Of a stretch of 64,000 nucleotides of DNA, positions 33,572 to 46,331 are shown one piece after another. The stretch lies in assembly GCA_027422505.1 (NCBI GenBank), contig JAPQWV010000028.1, forward strand, positions 7,220,001 through 7,284,000, given 5' to 3'. Each line of letters opens with the position of its first letter. Within the stretch, counting starts at the first letter, position 1. The notes beneath the pieces were generated by a model. That model had not been told where the DNA came from. It saw nothing but the letters and a program-made list of their open reading frames with translations, and ran no database searches. This DNA comes from Craterostigma plantagineum. Its lineage: Eukaryota > Streptophyta > Magnoliopsida > Lamiales > Linderniaceae. Position numbers and translations under genes: made by a program.

Positions 33572-35538
33572 GAACTCCACCTCGAGACTGTGACCTTGCG
33601 AACCCAGCTTCAAGTTTGCTCGTATGTGCTCAAACTCACCCGCTACACTCGCCTGAAATCATATCAGAAATCAGCCATCATCTTCTTTATTTTCATCTGA
33701 CAACCTCCTCTTTAGCTTCGATCTCCCATCAAAGCTCCACCTCAAGTAATACTCCTTTGCTCGGTTGATCAATCAGCTCCCTTAGGGAGCTGCGTGCCTT
33801 AATAGAAAACTTGCCAACTCCAAGGAGGATTGAAATTTTCCACTTGGAATTGACTTGCACTTTTGAGCTCACTATCTTCATCCTTTCTGAAGATTCCTTG
33901 GCTCTAGTTCCTTTTTCTGCTTTCCTGGAGCTAGCCAGCACCTTCTCCGTTGCCTCATTCGCCGTGGAGACCGCAGCAGTACCTAGAGAATCAATATCAG
34001 AATCAGTTTCAGGCATTTCAGAGCATGTTTCACCTGGATTCTTGCTCTTATCCTCTGCTTCTTCTGAGCTATCCTCCACCTCAGATGTCACCCTCTCACA
34101 TGACTTTGAAGTGCCTTCACCATATGGAGTAAACAGCTCCACCTCGAGCTCAGAATCTCCACCAACAGAGCTCAATCTGTCACAGCTCTCATGAGCAGAT
34201 TTTTGGTTTTCTGCTTCAACCTCCAGTTTTGCCCCATCTGTTTCGTCCTCAACATGAATCTCTTGTGGCTCCTTCTGCACACCATTCGAACCACCACATT
34301 TCCTAGTTTCTAGATGTGTGCCTTTCACCATAGAACACCAATCGACCACGTAGATACCATGCTTCAAACTCCCTGTCAGCACTAGCCTTCCCTGTTTCAG
34401 TACTTGTGCTTTTCCAGCTGATAGTTGAGTGTTGTAGCCCTTTTTGTCCAAAGCTCCAATGGAGATTAAGTTCCTCCTACTCAGGAACATACCTCACATC
34501 ACTCAGAAGTCCCACAACACCATTAGCAAGCCTCATTTGGACAGAACCACATCCCAACACTAGACAGCTTTTACCATTTCCTAGCTGAACAGATTTGCCC
34601 TTCAACTACTTATAATCATGCAACCAGGCCTTGTTGAAGGTTATGTGACTGCTAGAACCTGAATCTATTATCCACTCTTCACTCTCCTTGTGCCCAGAGA
34701 CATTCAAAACCTCATCATACTCGAAGTTTCCATCATCATCAGCACTCGATTGCTTGTTTTGAGTTCTCCTTTGATCTCTTTGGGCAGAACCTCCTTATAT
34801 GTCCCACATCATCACAGTAGAAGCACCTCCTAGGCTCAGCCTTGTCTTTCTCCCTTCCCTTCTTCTTCCATGAACTCATTTCCCTCTGCACATTCAGCAT
34901 ATCTCCAGCAGAATTTTCTGCAACAGGTTTGGGTGAATGTAGTGGGTTCAGCTGCTTCGAGCTGAGTGCAGAGAGCACATCCTCCATTGTTATCTTCTCC
35001 CTACCATACAGGAGAGCCTCCTTGAAGTGTTCATGGCTTGAGGGCACTGCACATAGAAGGAGAAGAGCTTGATCTTTATCCTTCAATTCTTCTCCAATAT
35101 TCAGCAAATCCAAAATTAGCTTTTGGACCTTGTCAACTTGCTGATCTAGTGGCTCTTCTTCCACCATTCTGAACTTGTACAAGGCTTGCTTGAGGTACAG
35201 CTTTCGAGCCAGGGACTTGGTCATGTAAAGTGAATCCAGCCTCTTCCATCTCCGCCGAAGTCTCCGTTGCAACCCTGCCAGTACACTGTCAGACAGGCAT
35301 AAGATTAGAGCAGAATAAGCTTTTCTCTGAGCTTTTTCTTCGCAGCTGTTGTTAAACTGGCAGACTCCATCTCAGCGTCGGGTTTCAGAGCTTCCTCAAG
35401 TCCCTTCTCCACAAGCACGGCCTTCATCTTGAGCTTCCATAGCCCAAAGTCGTTGGAACCATTGAATACTTCCATCTCAAACCTAGTTGCTGCCATCGAT
35501 CAGAAATCCGAGCGCTCTTCCACGCTCACCGCACCAAT
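33572..35538 (-). pseudogene. Array interior 2: gag, protease start, acidic ORF
   Basis: Same layout as interior 1. The acidic ORF (34490-33729) is again 253 codons. A 2-base loss near 35278 shortens the upstream end of the gag C-terminal ORF (35272-34739), and the zinc knuckle reads CFYCDDVGH. The gag N-terminal piece is 35496-35305. Confidence 0.88.
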
Positions 35539-36276
35539 TGTTGATCGAAGAGCACCGTTGAGACCGTGATTCAATGGTCTATAAGTGTATGCTAAACGCT
35601 CTCACTGATATGAGCTATCGGAAGCTCAATCAGCTCAAGAAAGCAATCGAAAACTTATCAGAGATATTTACGTGGTTCGGCTAACTTTAGCCTACGTCCA
35701 CAGATCAACCGAGCCTCGCCTTGTATTACTCACAACACAAAACTTACGGACCTCCGTGCCCTCTACAAGTTTCGTGTGTACACCTCTCAGAGATTCTCAC
35801 TCTATAATACGCTACGGGCTCACAAAGATGATCAATCGAACTAAAATTACAGAACTTATAAAGCTGAAAATGTTAAGTGTCGATCAATGCCATTCGTCGA
35901 TTTAATCTAATCGGAAGCTCGTGATTATGCCACGTTGCTCATGCGTTGTACGTGACCCAGCGAAAGTCGCGTGATGTTTTATAAGTGATTTCCCGCGTTC
36001 GCCCTCAGCCGTTCGATCTTGATCCGATGGTCATCACTTGCCATCTCTTTGATTAAATCGCAGATCATCCTAGCCGTTCGATGCTTCGCGCGCCATCCGA
36101 CGATCCTTATTTAAATCCCCGGTTTAAATCTCGTCTCTTCGATCTGGCGCGCCCTCTGATCGGACGGCTACTGTGCGTCGATCCTTTCTTCAGCTCTTTA
36201 TCACCTCAGCTCGTCCGGCCGTCTTCTCCGGCCATTTCTGGCGGCTCCGGCGATGTCCAGGCTCGCATTGCTCAAC
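35539..36276 (-). repeat. Array LTR C
   Basis: Full length. It carries the GGCGGCTCC variant shared with LTRs D, E and F, and a private GCATTGCTC change at its end. Confidence 0.92.
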
Positions 36277-38217
36277 GAACTCCACCTCGAGACTGTGACC
36301 TTGCGAACCCAGCTTCAAGTTTGCTCGTATGTGCTCAAACTCACCCGCTACACTCGCCTGAAATCATATCAGAAATCAGCCATCATCTTCTTTATTTTCA
36401 TCTGAGAACCTCCTCTTTAGCTTCGATCTCCCATCAAAGCTCCACCTCAAGTAATACCCCTTAGGGAGCTGCGTGCCTTAATAGAAAACTTGCCAACTCC
36501 AAGGAGGATTGAAATTTCCACTTGGAATTGACTTGCACTTTTGAGCTCACTATCTTCATCCTTTCTGAAGATTCCTTGGCTCTAGTTCCTTTTTCTGCTT
36601 TCCTGGAGCTAGCCAGCACCTTCTCCGTTGCCTCATTCGCCGTGGAGACCGCAGCAGTACCTAGAGAATCAATATCAGAATCAGTTTCAGGCATTTCAGA
36701 GCATGTTTCACCTGGATTCTTGCTCTTATCCTCTGCTTCTTCTGAGCTATCCTCCACCTCAGATGTCACCCTCTCACATGACTTTGAAGTGCCTTCACCA
36801 TATGGAGTAAACAGCTCCACCTCGAGCTCAGAATCTCCACCAACAGAGCTGAATCTGTCACAGCTCTCATGAGCAGATTTTTGGTTTTCTGCTTCAACCT
36901 CCAGTTTTGCCCCATCTGTTTCGTCCTCAACATGAATCTCTTGTGGCTCCTTCTGCACACCATTCGAACCACCACATTTCCTAGTTTCTAGATGTGTGCC
37001 TTTCACCATAGAACACCAATCGACCACGTAGATACCATGCTTCAAACTCCCTGTCAGCACTAGCCTTCCCTGTTTCAGTACTTGTGCTTTTCCAGCTGAT
37101 AGTTGAGTGTTGTAGCCCTTTTTGTCCAAAGCTCCAATGGAGATTAAGTTCCTCCTACTCAGGAACATACCTCACATCACTCAGAAGTCCCACAACACCA
37201 TTAGCAAGCCTCATTTGGACAGAACCACATCCCAACACTTGACAGCTTTTACCATTTCCTAGCTGAACAGATTTGCCCTTCAACTACTTATAATCATGCA
37301 ACCAGGCCTTGTTGAAGGTTATGTGACTGCTAGAACCTGAATCTATTATCCACTCTTCAGTCTCCTTGTGCCCAGAGACATTCAAAACCTCATCATACTC
37401 GAAGTTTCCATCATCATCAGCACTCGATTGCTTGTTTTGAGTTCTCCTTTGATCTCTTTGGGCAGAACCTCCTTATATGTCCCACCTCATCACAGTAGAA
37501 GCACCTCCTAGGCTCAGCCTTGTCTTTCTCCCTTCCCTTCTTCTTCCATGAACTCATTTCCCTCTGCACATTCAGCATATCTCCAGCAGAATTTTCTGCA
37601 ACAGGTTTGGGTGAATGTAGTGGGTTCAGCTGCTTCGAGCTGAGTGCAGAGAGCACATCCTCCATTGTTATCTTCTCCCTACCATACAGGAGAGCCTCCT
37701 TGAAGTGTTCATGGCTTGAGGGCACTGAACATAGAAGGAGAAGAGCTTGATCTTTATCCTTCAATTCTTCTCCAATATTCAGCAAATCCAAAATTAGCTT
37801 TTGGACCTTGTCAACTTGCTGATCTAGGGGCTCTTCTTCCACCATTCTGAACTTGTACAAGGCTTGCTTGAAGTACAGCTTTCGAGCCAGGGACTTGGTC
37901 ATGTAAAGTGAATCCAGCCTCTTCCATCTCCGCCGAAGTCTCCGTTGCAACCCTGCGAAGTACACTGTCAGACAGGCATAAGATTAGAGCAGAATAAGCT
38001 TTCCTCTGAGCTTTTTCTTCGCAGCTGTTGTTAAGCTGGCAGACTCCATCTCAGCGTCGGGTTTCAGAGCTTCCTCAAGTCCCTTCTCCACAAGCACGGC
38101 CTTCATCTTGAGCTTTCATAGCCCAAAGTCGTTGGAACCATTGAATACTTCCATCTCAAACCTAGTTGCTGCCATCGATCATAAATCCGAGCGCTCGTCC
38201 ACGCTCACCGCACCAAT
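36277..38217 (-). pseudogene. Array interior 3: shortened, gag with stop
   Basis: 26 bases shorter than its neighbours near 36458 (the stretch with CTTTGCTCGGTTGATCAATC is lost), plus a 1-base loss near 36516. Together these change the end of the acidic ORF (37168-36461, 235 codons). In the gag N-terminus the TGG of FGLWKLKMKA became TGA (near 38117), a change shared with interior 4. The gag C-terminal ORF is 37965-37417. Confidence 0.88.
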
Positions 38218-38955
38218 TGTTGATCGAAGAGCACCGTTGAGACCGTGATTCAATGGTCTATAAGTGTATGCTAAACGCTCTCACTGATATGAGCTATCGG
38301 AAGCTCAATCAGCTCAAGAAAGCAATCGAAAACTTATCAGAGATATTTACGTGGTTCGGCTAAGTTTAGCCTACGTCCACAGATCAACCGAGCCTCGCCT
38401 TGTATTACTCACAACACAAAACTTACGGACCGCCGTGCCCTCTACAAGTTTCGTGTTTACACCTCCCAGAGATTCTCACTCTATAATACGCTACGGGCTC
38501 ACAAAGATGATCAATCGAACTAAAATTACAGAACTTATAAAGCTGAAAATGTTAAGTGTCGATCAATGCCAGCTGTCGATTTAATCTAATCGGAAGCTCG
38601 TGATTATGCCACGTTGCTCATGCGTTGTACGTGACCCAGCGAAAGTCGCGTGATGTTTTATAAGTGATTTCCCGCGTTCGCCCTCAGCCGTTCGATCTTG
38701 ATCCGATGGTCATCACTTGCCATCTCTTTGATTAAATCGCAGATCATCCTAGCCGTTCGATGCTTCGCGCGCCATCCGACGATCCTTATTTAAATCCCCG
38801 GTTTAAATCTCGTCTCTTCGATCTGGCGCGCCCTCTGATCGGACGGCTACTGTGCGTCGATCCTTTCTTCAGCTCTTTATCACCTCAGCTCGTCCGGCCG
38901 TCTTCTCCGGCCATTTCCGGCGGCTCCGGCGATGTCCAGGCTCGCATTCCTCAAC
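38218..38955 (-). repeat. Array LTR D
   Basis: Full length. Nearly identical to LTR E, sharing the variants CTAAGTTTAGCC, GGACCGCCGTG and CCAGCTGTCG. Confidence 0.92.
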
Positions 38956-40923
38956 GAACTCCACCTCGAGACTGTGACCTTGCGAACCCAGCTGCAAGTT
39001 TGCTCGTATGTGCTCAAACTCACCCGCTACACTCGCCTGAAATCATATCAGAAATCAGCCATCATCTTCTTTATTTTCATTTGAGAACCTCCTCTTTAGC
39101 TTCGATCTCCCATCAAAGCTCCACCTCAAGTAATACTCCTTTGCTCGGTTGATCAATCAGCTCCCTTAGGGAGCTGCGTGCCTAAATAGAAAACTTGCCA
39201 ACTCCAAGGAGGATTGAAATTTTCCACTTGGAATTGACTTGCACTTTTGAGCTCACTATCTTCATCCTTTCTGAAGATTCCTTGGCTCTAGTTCCTTTTT
39301 CTGCTTTCCTGGAGCTAGCCAGCACCTTCTCCGTTGCCTCATTCGCCGTGGAGACCGCAGCAGTACCTAGAGAATCAATATCAGAATCAGTTTCAGGCAT
39401 TTCAGAGCATGTTTCACCTGGATTCTTGCTCTTATCCTCTGCTTCTTCTGAGCTATCCTCCACCTCAGATGTCACCCTCTCACATGACTTTGAAGTGCCT
39501 TCACCATATGGAGTAAACAGCTCCACCTCGAGCTCAGAATCTCCACCAACAGAGCTGAATCTGTCACAGCTCTCATGAGCAGATTTTTGGTTTTCTGCTT
39601 CAACCTCCAGTTTTGCCCCATCTGTTTCGTCCTCAACATGAATCTCTTGTGGCTCCTTCTGCACACCATTCGAACCACCACATTTCCTACTTTCTAGATG
39701 TGTGCCTTTCACCATAGAACACCAATCGACCACGTAGATACCATGCTTCAAACTCCCTGTCAGCACTAGCCTTCCCTGTTTCAGTACTTGTGCTTTTCCA
39801 GCTGATAGTTGAGTGTTGTAGCCCTTTTTGTCCAAAGCTCCAATGGAGATTAAGTTCCTCCTACTCAGGAACATACCTCACATCACTCAGAAGTCCCACA
39901 ACACCATTAGCAAGCCTCATTTGGACAGAACCACATCCCAACACTTGACAGCTTTTACCATTTCCTAGCTGAACAGATTTTCCCTTCAACTACTTATAAT
40001 CATGCAACCAGGCCTTGTTGAAGGTTATGTGACTGCTAGAACCTGAATCTATTATCCACTCTTCACTCTCCTTGTGCCCAGAGACATTCAAAACCTCATC
40101 ATACTCGAAGTTTCCATCATCATCAGCACTCGATTGCTTGTTTTGAGTTCTCCTTTGATCTCTTTGGGCAGAACCTCCTTATATGTCCCACCTCATCACA
40201 GTAGAAGCACCTCCTAGGCTCAGCATTGTCTTTCTCCCTTCCCTTCTTCTTCCATGAACTCATTTCCCTCTGCACATTCAGCATATCTCCAGCAGAATTT
40301 TCTGCAACAGGTTTGGGTGAATGTAGTGGGTTCAGCTGCTTCGAGCTGAGTGCAGAGAGCACATCCTCCATTGTTATCTTCTCCCTACCATACAGGAGAG
40401 CCTCCTTGAAGTGTTCATGGCTTGAGGGCACTGCACATAGAAGGAGAAGAGCTTGATCTTTATCCTTCAATTCTTCACCAATATTTAGCAAATCCAAAAT
40501 TAGCTTTTGGACCTTGTCAACTTGCTGATCTAGGGGCTCTTCTTCCACCATTCTGAACTTGTACAAGGCTTGCTTGAAGTACAGCTTTCGAGCCAGGGAC
40601 TTGGTCATGTAAAGTGAATCCAGCCTCTTCCATCTCCGCCGAAGTCTCCGTTGCAACCCTGCGAAGTACACTGTCAGACAGGCATAAGATTAGAGCAGAA
40701 TAAGCTTTTCTCTGAGCTTTTTCTTCGCAGCTGTTGTTAAGCTGGCAGACTCCATCTCAGCGTCGGGTTTCAGAGCTTCCTCAAGTCCCTTCTCCACAAG
40801 CACGGCCTTCATCTTGAGCTTTCATAGCCCAAAGTCGTTGGAACCATTGAATACTTCCATCTCAAACCTAGTTGCTGCCATCGATCATAAATCCGAGCGC
40901 TCGTCCACGCTCACCGCACCAAT
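38956..40923 (-). pseudogene. Array interior 4: gag with stop, acidic ORF
   Basis: Shares the Trp-to-stop change in gag (near 40823) with interior 3, and the GTGCCTAAATAG change with interior 5, which ends the acidic ORF early (39874-39182, 230 codons). Private variants are ESRKCGG in the acidic ORF and KDNAEPRR before the zinc knuckle. The gag C-terminal ORF is 40671-40123. Confidence 0.88.
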
Positions 40924-41661
40924 TGTTGATCGAAGAGCACCGTTGAGACCGTGATTCAATGGTCTATAAGTGTATGCTAAACGCTCTCACTGATATGAGC
41001 TATCGGAAGCTCAATCAGCTCAAGAAAGCAATCGAAAACTTATCAGAGATATTTACGTGGTTCGGCTAAGTTTAGCCTACGTCCACAGATCAACCGAGCC
41101 TCGCCTTGTATTACTCACAACACAAAACTTACGGACCGCCGTGCCCTCTACAAGTTTCGTGTTTACACCTCCCAGAGATTCTCACTCTATAATACGCTAC
41201 GGGCTCACAAAGATGATCAATCGAACTAAAATTACAGAACTTATAAAGCTGAAAATGTTAAGTGTCGATCAATGCCAGCTGTCGATTTAATCTAATCGGA
41301 AGCTCGTGATTATGCCACGTTGCTCATGCGTTGTACGTGACCCAGCGAAAGTCGCGTGATGTTTTATAAGTGATTTCCCGCGTTCGCCCTCAGCCGTTCG
41401 ATCTTGATCCGATGGTCATCACTTGCCATCTCTTTGATTAAATCGCAGATCATCCTAGCCGTTCGATGCTTCGCGCGCCATCCGACGATCCTTATTTAAA
41501 TCCCCGGTTTAAATCTCGTCTCTTCGATCTGGCGCGCCCTCTGATCGGACGGCTACTGTGCGTCGATCCTTTCTTCAGCTCTTTATCACCTCAGCTCGTC
41601 CGGCCGTCTTCTCCGGCCATTTCCGGCGGCTCCGGCGATGTCCAGGCTCGCATTCCTCAAC
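40924..41661 (-). repeat. Array LTR E
   Basis: Full length and nearly the same as LTR D, pointing to the most recent duplication step. Confidence 0.92.
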
Positions 41662-43625
41662 GAACTCCACCTCGAGACTGTGACCTTGCGAACCCAGCTG
41701 CAAGTTTGCTCGTATGTGCTCAAACTCACCCGCTACACTCGCCTGAAATCATATCAGAAATCAGCCATCATCTTCTTTATTTTCATTTGAGAACCTCCTC
41801 TTTAGCTTCGATCTCCCATCAAAGCTCCACCTCAAGTAATACTCCTTTGCTCGGTTGATCAATCAGCTCCCTTAGGGAGCTGCGTGCCTAAATAGAAAAC
41901 TTGCCAACTCCAAGGAGGATTGAAATTTTCCACTTGGAATTGACTTGCACTTTTGAGCTCACTATCTTCATCCTTTCTGAAGATTCCTTGGCTCTAGTTC
42001 CTTTTTCTGCTTTCCTGGAGCTAGCCAGCACCTTCTCCGTTGCCTCATTCGCCGTGGAGACCGCAGCAGTACCTAGAGAATCAATATCAGAATCAGTTTC
42101 AGGCATTTCAGAGCATGTTTCACCTGGATTCTTGCTCTTATCCTCTGCTTCTTCTGAGCTATCCTCCACCTCAGATGTCACCCTCTCACATGACATTGAA
42201 GTGCCTTCACCATATGGAGTAAACAGCTCCACCTCGAGCTCAGAATCTCCACCAACAGAGCTCAATCTGTCACAGCTCTCATGAGCAGATTTTTGGTTTT
42301 CTGCTTCAACCTCCAGTTTTGCCCCATCTGTTTCGTCCTCAACATGAATCTCTTGTGGCTCCTTCTGCACACCATTCGAACCACCACATTTCCTAGTTTC
42401 TAGATGTGTGCCTTTCACCATAGAACACCAATCGACCACGTAGATACCATGCTTCAAACTCCCTGTCAGCACTAGCCTTCCCTGTTTCAGTACTTGTGCT
42501 TTTCCAGCTGATTTTGGGTGTTGTAGCCCTTTTTGTCCAAAGCTCCAATGGAGATTAAGTTCCTCCTACTCAGGAACATACCTCACATCACTCAGAAGTC
42601 CCACAACACCATTAGCAAGCCTCATTTGGACAGAACCACATCCCAACACTTGACAGCTTTTACCATTTCCTAGCTGAACAGATTTGCCCTTCAACTACTT
42701 ATATCATGCAACCAGGCCTTGTTGAAGGTTATGTGACTGCTAGAACCTGAATCTATTATCCACTCTTCACTCTCCTTGTGCCCAGAGACATTCAAAACCT
42801 CATCATACTCGAAGTTTCCATCATCATCAGCACTCGATTGCTTGTTTTGAGTTCTCCTTTGATCTCTTTGGGCAGAACCTCCTTATATGTCCCACCTCAT
42901 CACAGTAGAAGCACCTCCTAGGCTCAGCCTTGTCTTTCTCCCTTCCCTTCTTCTTCCATGAACTCATTTCCCTCTGCACATTCAGCATATCTCCTGCAGA
43001 ATTTTCTGCAACAGGTTTGGGTGAATGTAGTGGGTTCAGCTGCTTCGAGCTGAGTGCAGAGAGCACATCCTCCATTGTTATCTTCTCCCTACCATACAGG
43101 AGAGCCTCCTTGAAGTGTTCATGGCTTGAGGGCACTGCACATAGAAGGAGAAGAGCTTGATCTTTATCCTTCAATTCTTCTCCAATATTCAGCAAATCCA
43201 AAATTAGCTTTTGGACCTTGTCAACTTGCTGATCTAGGGGCTCTTCTTCCACCATTCTGAACTTGTACAAGGCTTGCTTGAGGTACAGCTTTCGAGCCAG
43301 GGACTTGGTCATGTAAAGTGAATCCAGCCTCTTCCATCTCCGCCGAAGTCTCCGTTGCAACCCTGCGAAGTACACTGTCAGACGGCATAAGATTAGAGCA
43401 GAATAAGCTTTTCTCTGAGCTTTTCTTCGCAGCTGTTGTTAAGCTGGCAGACTCCATCTCAGCGTCGGGTTTCAGAGCTTCCTCAAGTCCCTTCTCCACA
43501 AGCACGGCCTTCATCTTGAGCTTCCATAGCCCAAAGTCGTTGGAACCATTGAATACTTCCATCTCAAACCTAGTTGCTGCCATCGATCATAAATCCGAGC
43601 GCTCGTCCACGCTCACCGCACCAAT
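41662..43625 (-). pseudogene. Array interior 5: outermost at the 5' side
   Basis: The gag N-terminus has an intact Trp but a 1-base loss near 43424, giving a longer shifted ORF (43583-43221). The gag C-terminal ORF is 43375-42827. A small change near 42512 (TGATTTTGGGTG for TGATAGTTGAGTG) removes the upstream start of the acidic ORF, leaving 42472-41888. It also has SMSCERV for SKSCERV. Confidence 0.88.
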
Positions 43626-44372
43626 TGTTGATCGAAGAGCACCGTTGAGACCGTGATTCAATGGTCTATAAGTGTATGCTAAACGCTCTCACTGATTTGA
43701 GCTATCGAAAGCTCAATCAGCTCAAGAAAGCAATAGAAAACTCACAAACTTATCAGAGATATTTACGTGGTTCGGCTAACTTTAGCGTACGTCCACAGAT
43801 CAACCGAGCCTCGCCTTGTATTACTCACAACGCAAAACATACGGACCTCCGTGCCCTCTACAAGTTTCGTGTTTACACCTCTCAGTGATTCTCACTCTAT
43901 AATACGCTACGGGCTCACAAAGATGATCAATCGAACTAAAATTACAGAACTTATAAAGCTGAAAATGTTAAGTGTCGATCAATGCCAGCTGTCGATTTAA
44001 TCTAATCGGAAGCTCGTGATTATGCCACGTTGCTCATGCGTTGTGCGTGACCCAGCGAAAGTCGCGTGACGTTTTATAAGTGTTTTCCCGCGTTCGCCCT
44101 CAGCCGTTCGATCTTGATCCGATGGTCATCACTTGCAATCTCTTTGATTAAATCGCAGATCATCATAGCCGTTCGATGCTTCGCCCGCCATCCGACGATC
44201 CTCATTTAAATCCCCGGTTTAAATCTCGTCCCTTCGATCTGGCGCGCCCTCTGGTCGGACGGCTACTGTGCGTCGATCCTTGCTTCAGCTCTTTATCACC
44301 TCAGCTCGTCCGGCCGTCTTCTCCGGCCATTTCCGGCGGCTCCGGCGAGGTTCAGGCCCGCATTCCTCAACA
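43626..44372 (-). repeat. Array LTR F, the outer 5' LTR
   Basis: 747 bases, the most diverged of the six. It has an extra ACTCACAA near 43740 and many private substitutions. On the minus strand it starts TGTTGAGG, unlike the inner LTRs, which have CG there. The flank after 44372 is unique sequence. Confidence 0.92.
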
Positions 44373-44626
44373 CTTCGGATTAATGGTGAATGTGAATGAT
44401 GATAGTCGATCATTGACCGTTGGCTCGTTGATAATACGGAAAATGACTGCGGCTTGTGGAGAAATTGCATTTGTGTTACATGTACATTTGTCTTTTATAG
44501 TTTCTCGTCTACATTTTTTTGGATTTATTTTCGTGGTTAGCACGCACGACAAGATATTAAATGGCCGAACTTGTCTAAAATAAAAGATTTTATAAATATG
44601 TTCTATTTAATAATGTTGCCACACGG
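44373..44626. other. Unassigned sequence right of the array
   Basis: No coding or repeat features recognised. Confidence 0.4.
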
Positions 44627-45542
44627 TAGACATGTTCAAACTATTACGGTTACCGTTCACTGTTATGAACTGCCGGCTTACGGTTAGAAAAAATCTCTAA
44701 CCATAACCGAACCGCGGTAACCACGGTTACGGTTTACGGTTACGTTTTGAATCGCCGATTTACGGTTACAAAAATATATATATTTTTTGAATTTTATTTT
44801 AAAAAAGAAACGAAGAAAAAATGACTTAAATAAAGTAAGAAAATTAAAATAATGTCAAAAATTTCATTAGAAAAAAATATATTTACACCTTAATTATATC
44901 ATTAAAGACAAGCTCGGACTCGGTCTTTCGGCATTTTCAAAACCGATATCAAATTCAAATACCTCTCTCGGACCAATCAAGCCATCACATAAAGTTTTAA
45001 CATTTTCTCTAAACCTTCTAAACGAGTTCGGGGATCTAATAGCTTAGCAACATAAAATACTTCGGGAATGCTAGAAAATATTTCAACAACTTTTCTTCAT
45101 TTGCATAATACACAAACCCAAAATTGACATGAAGAATAATGCCCTTATGTAGCTTCTTTAAAAGGGTGCTTGTAAAAAAAAAATGTAACATGAATCCCAA
45201 GAAGTCCGAAAGAAAGTAACATTATGCTCAGGAAACGTACTAAAAAATGCACATAAATGCTTCCCTACCGCTGTGAATAAACAAAAAAAATAATAAAAGA
45301 AGCATAGAAACAACGATCATAAAGGTAATATAATATACAAATAGAAAAAAAAAACTATAAAAAGATTCAAGCCGAGCCCACGGTTTAAGCCCAATTGCTT
45401 AGGAACCCAATACTTTTATTTATATTATTGCTAAACCGCCGGGTATAACCCGCGGTTTACGATTAGAAAATTCGATAAGCTTAACCAAACCGTATTATAT
45501 AACGGTTCGGTTACAGTTTTTCAAACTATTTGAACACGTCTA
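44627..45542. mobile_element. hAT-like MITE with TAGACATGTTCAAA ends
   Basis: The left end TAGACATGTTCAAACTATT and the right end AACTATTTGAACACGTCTA are inverted repeats of each other with one mismatch in the first 14 bases. Subterminal GGTTACGGTT/AACCG-rich tracts sit at both ends, as in plant hAT MITEs. The AT-rich interior has no ORF. Flanks GCCACACGG and GCCACGGT are similar but not an exact 8-bp duplication, so one has probably mutated. Confidence 0.75.
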
Positions 45543-46290
45543 GGCCACGGTAAACCTGGCAACATTTGGTCTATCAACCTTAGTTATTATTTTCTGCAAA
45601 AAAAAAAAATTAATATTATGTTACCCTTCTATAGTTTAATTTAAAACAATAATTATTAGATATATTTGTTGCAATTTATTCTTTCCTTGATTAAGCTTTA
45701 CGTGCATGTTTATAAATATCCCTTATTTTTAGCTTTCCTTGTATTCCTAGTCAGTTACTCAAATAATTGTACATATCTTTATGTTTGTGTAGTGGAATTC
45801 ATCATGCGGCAATGTCCTTTTCGTAGGAAGGCTTTGTTCCAAGTTGGTGAAGAATTTTCACAATTCAAGCTAATTAAGATAATTTTCCTGTTTGTAGATA
45901 AGAGTTGAAAGAGCAAAGAAAAGAATTATCGTCTGTTATCAGTTGCAGAAAAGATGAATGTAATTAGAGAAAGGAGTTTGTTTTGGCTAGTTATCCGCAC
46001 CTTTATTGAGGAAATTAAAATTAATGTATTTTAGTTATATTTTTTAATTGTTATATAATGAAAATGGATACGTGCCGCAAGCAAGCAGAAGCAAATTACA
46101 TTTCATTGTATATATAAGATTTCCTTTTCATTTTCTTTCCAAGTTTCACATTCTAACGGATCGAAACACTCTTTTCAGCCTAAAAAGTTTTAGGACAAAA
46201 AATTGGATTTCGATTGGTCCAATCGAAACTCGTGAATTGGGCCTTATGCCTAATAAAATAGCCCATTTCACCGGCCCATTTGAATGCATT
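45543..46290. other. AT-rich region without recognised genes
   Basis: Only short ORFs without domains (for example 45666-45908). Confidence 0.4.

Positions 46291-46330
<40 letters not shown>
46291..46330 (+). repeat. Microsatellite (AC)10(AT)10
   Basis: Ten AC then ten AT dinucleotides, directly before a Helitron 3' end. Confidence 0.95.

Positions 46331-46331
<1 letters not shown>

Larger units (their letters stand above)
30451..44372 (-). mobile_element. Tandem array of a deleted Copia derivative: six LTRs, five interiors
   Basis: A unit of about 2705 bases (LTR about 738, interior about 1967) repeats head to tail, with LTR starts on the plus strand at 32834, 35539, 38218, 40924 and 43626. 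Neighbouring units share one LTR. Each interior encodes, on the minus strand, Copia gag with a zinc knuckle, the start of the protease, and then an acidic ORF in place of integrase, RT and RNase H. The right-hand LTR is the true 5' LTR (TG at 44372). The left one is cut, lacking about 318 bases. Arrangement and shared variants fit repeated unequal recombination between LTRs. Confidence 0.92.

Noticed and set aside
30867..44372. A cluster of five host genes with zinc knuckles
   Set aside because: The zinc knuckle, UBN2 pattern, DSGSSSHIT protease start and alternating LTRs identify a Copia derivative.
45666..45908. 80-codon ORF with hydrophobic stretches
   Set aside because: AT-rich sequence readily gives hydrophobic frames; no homology or promoter evidence.
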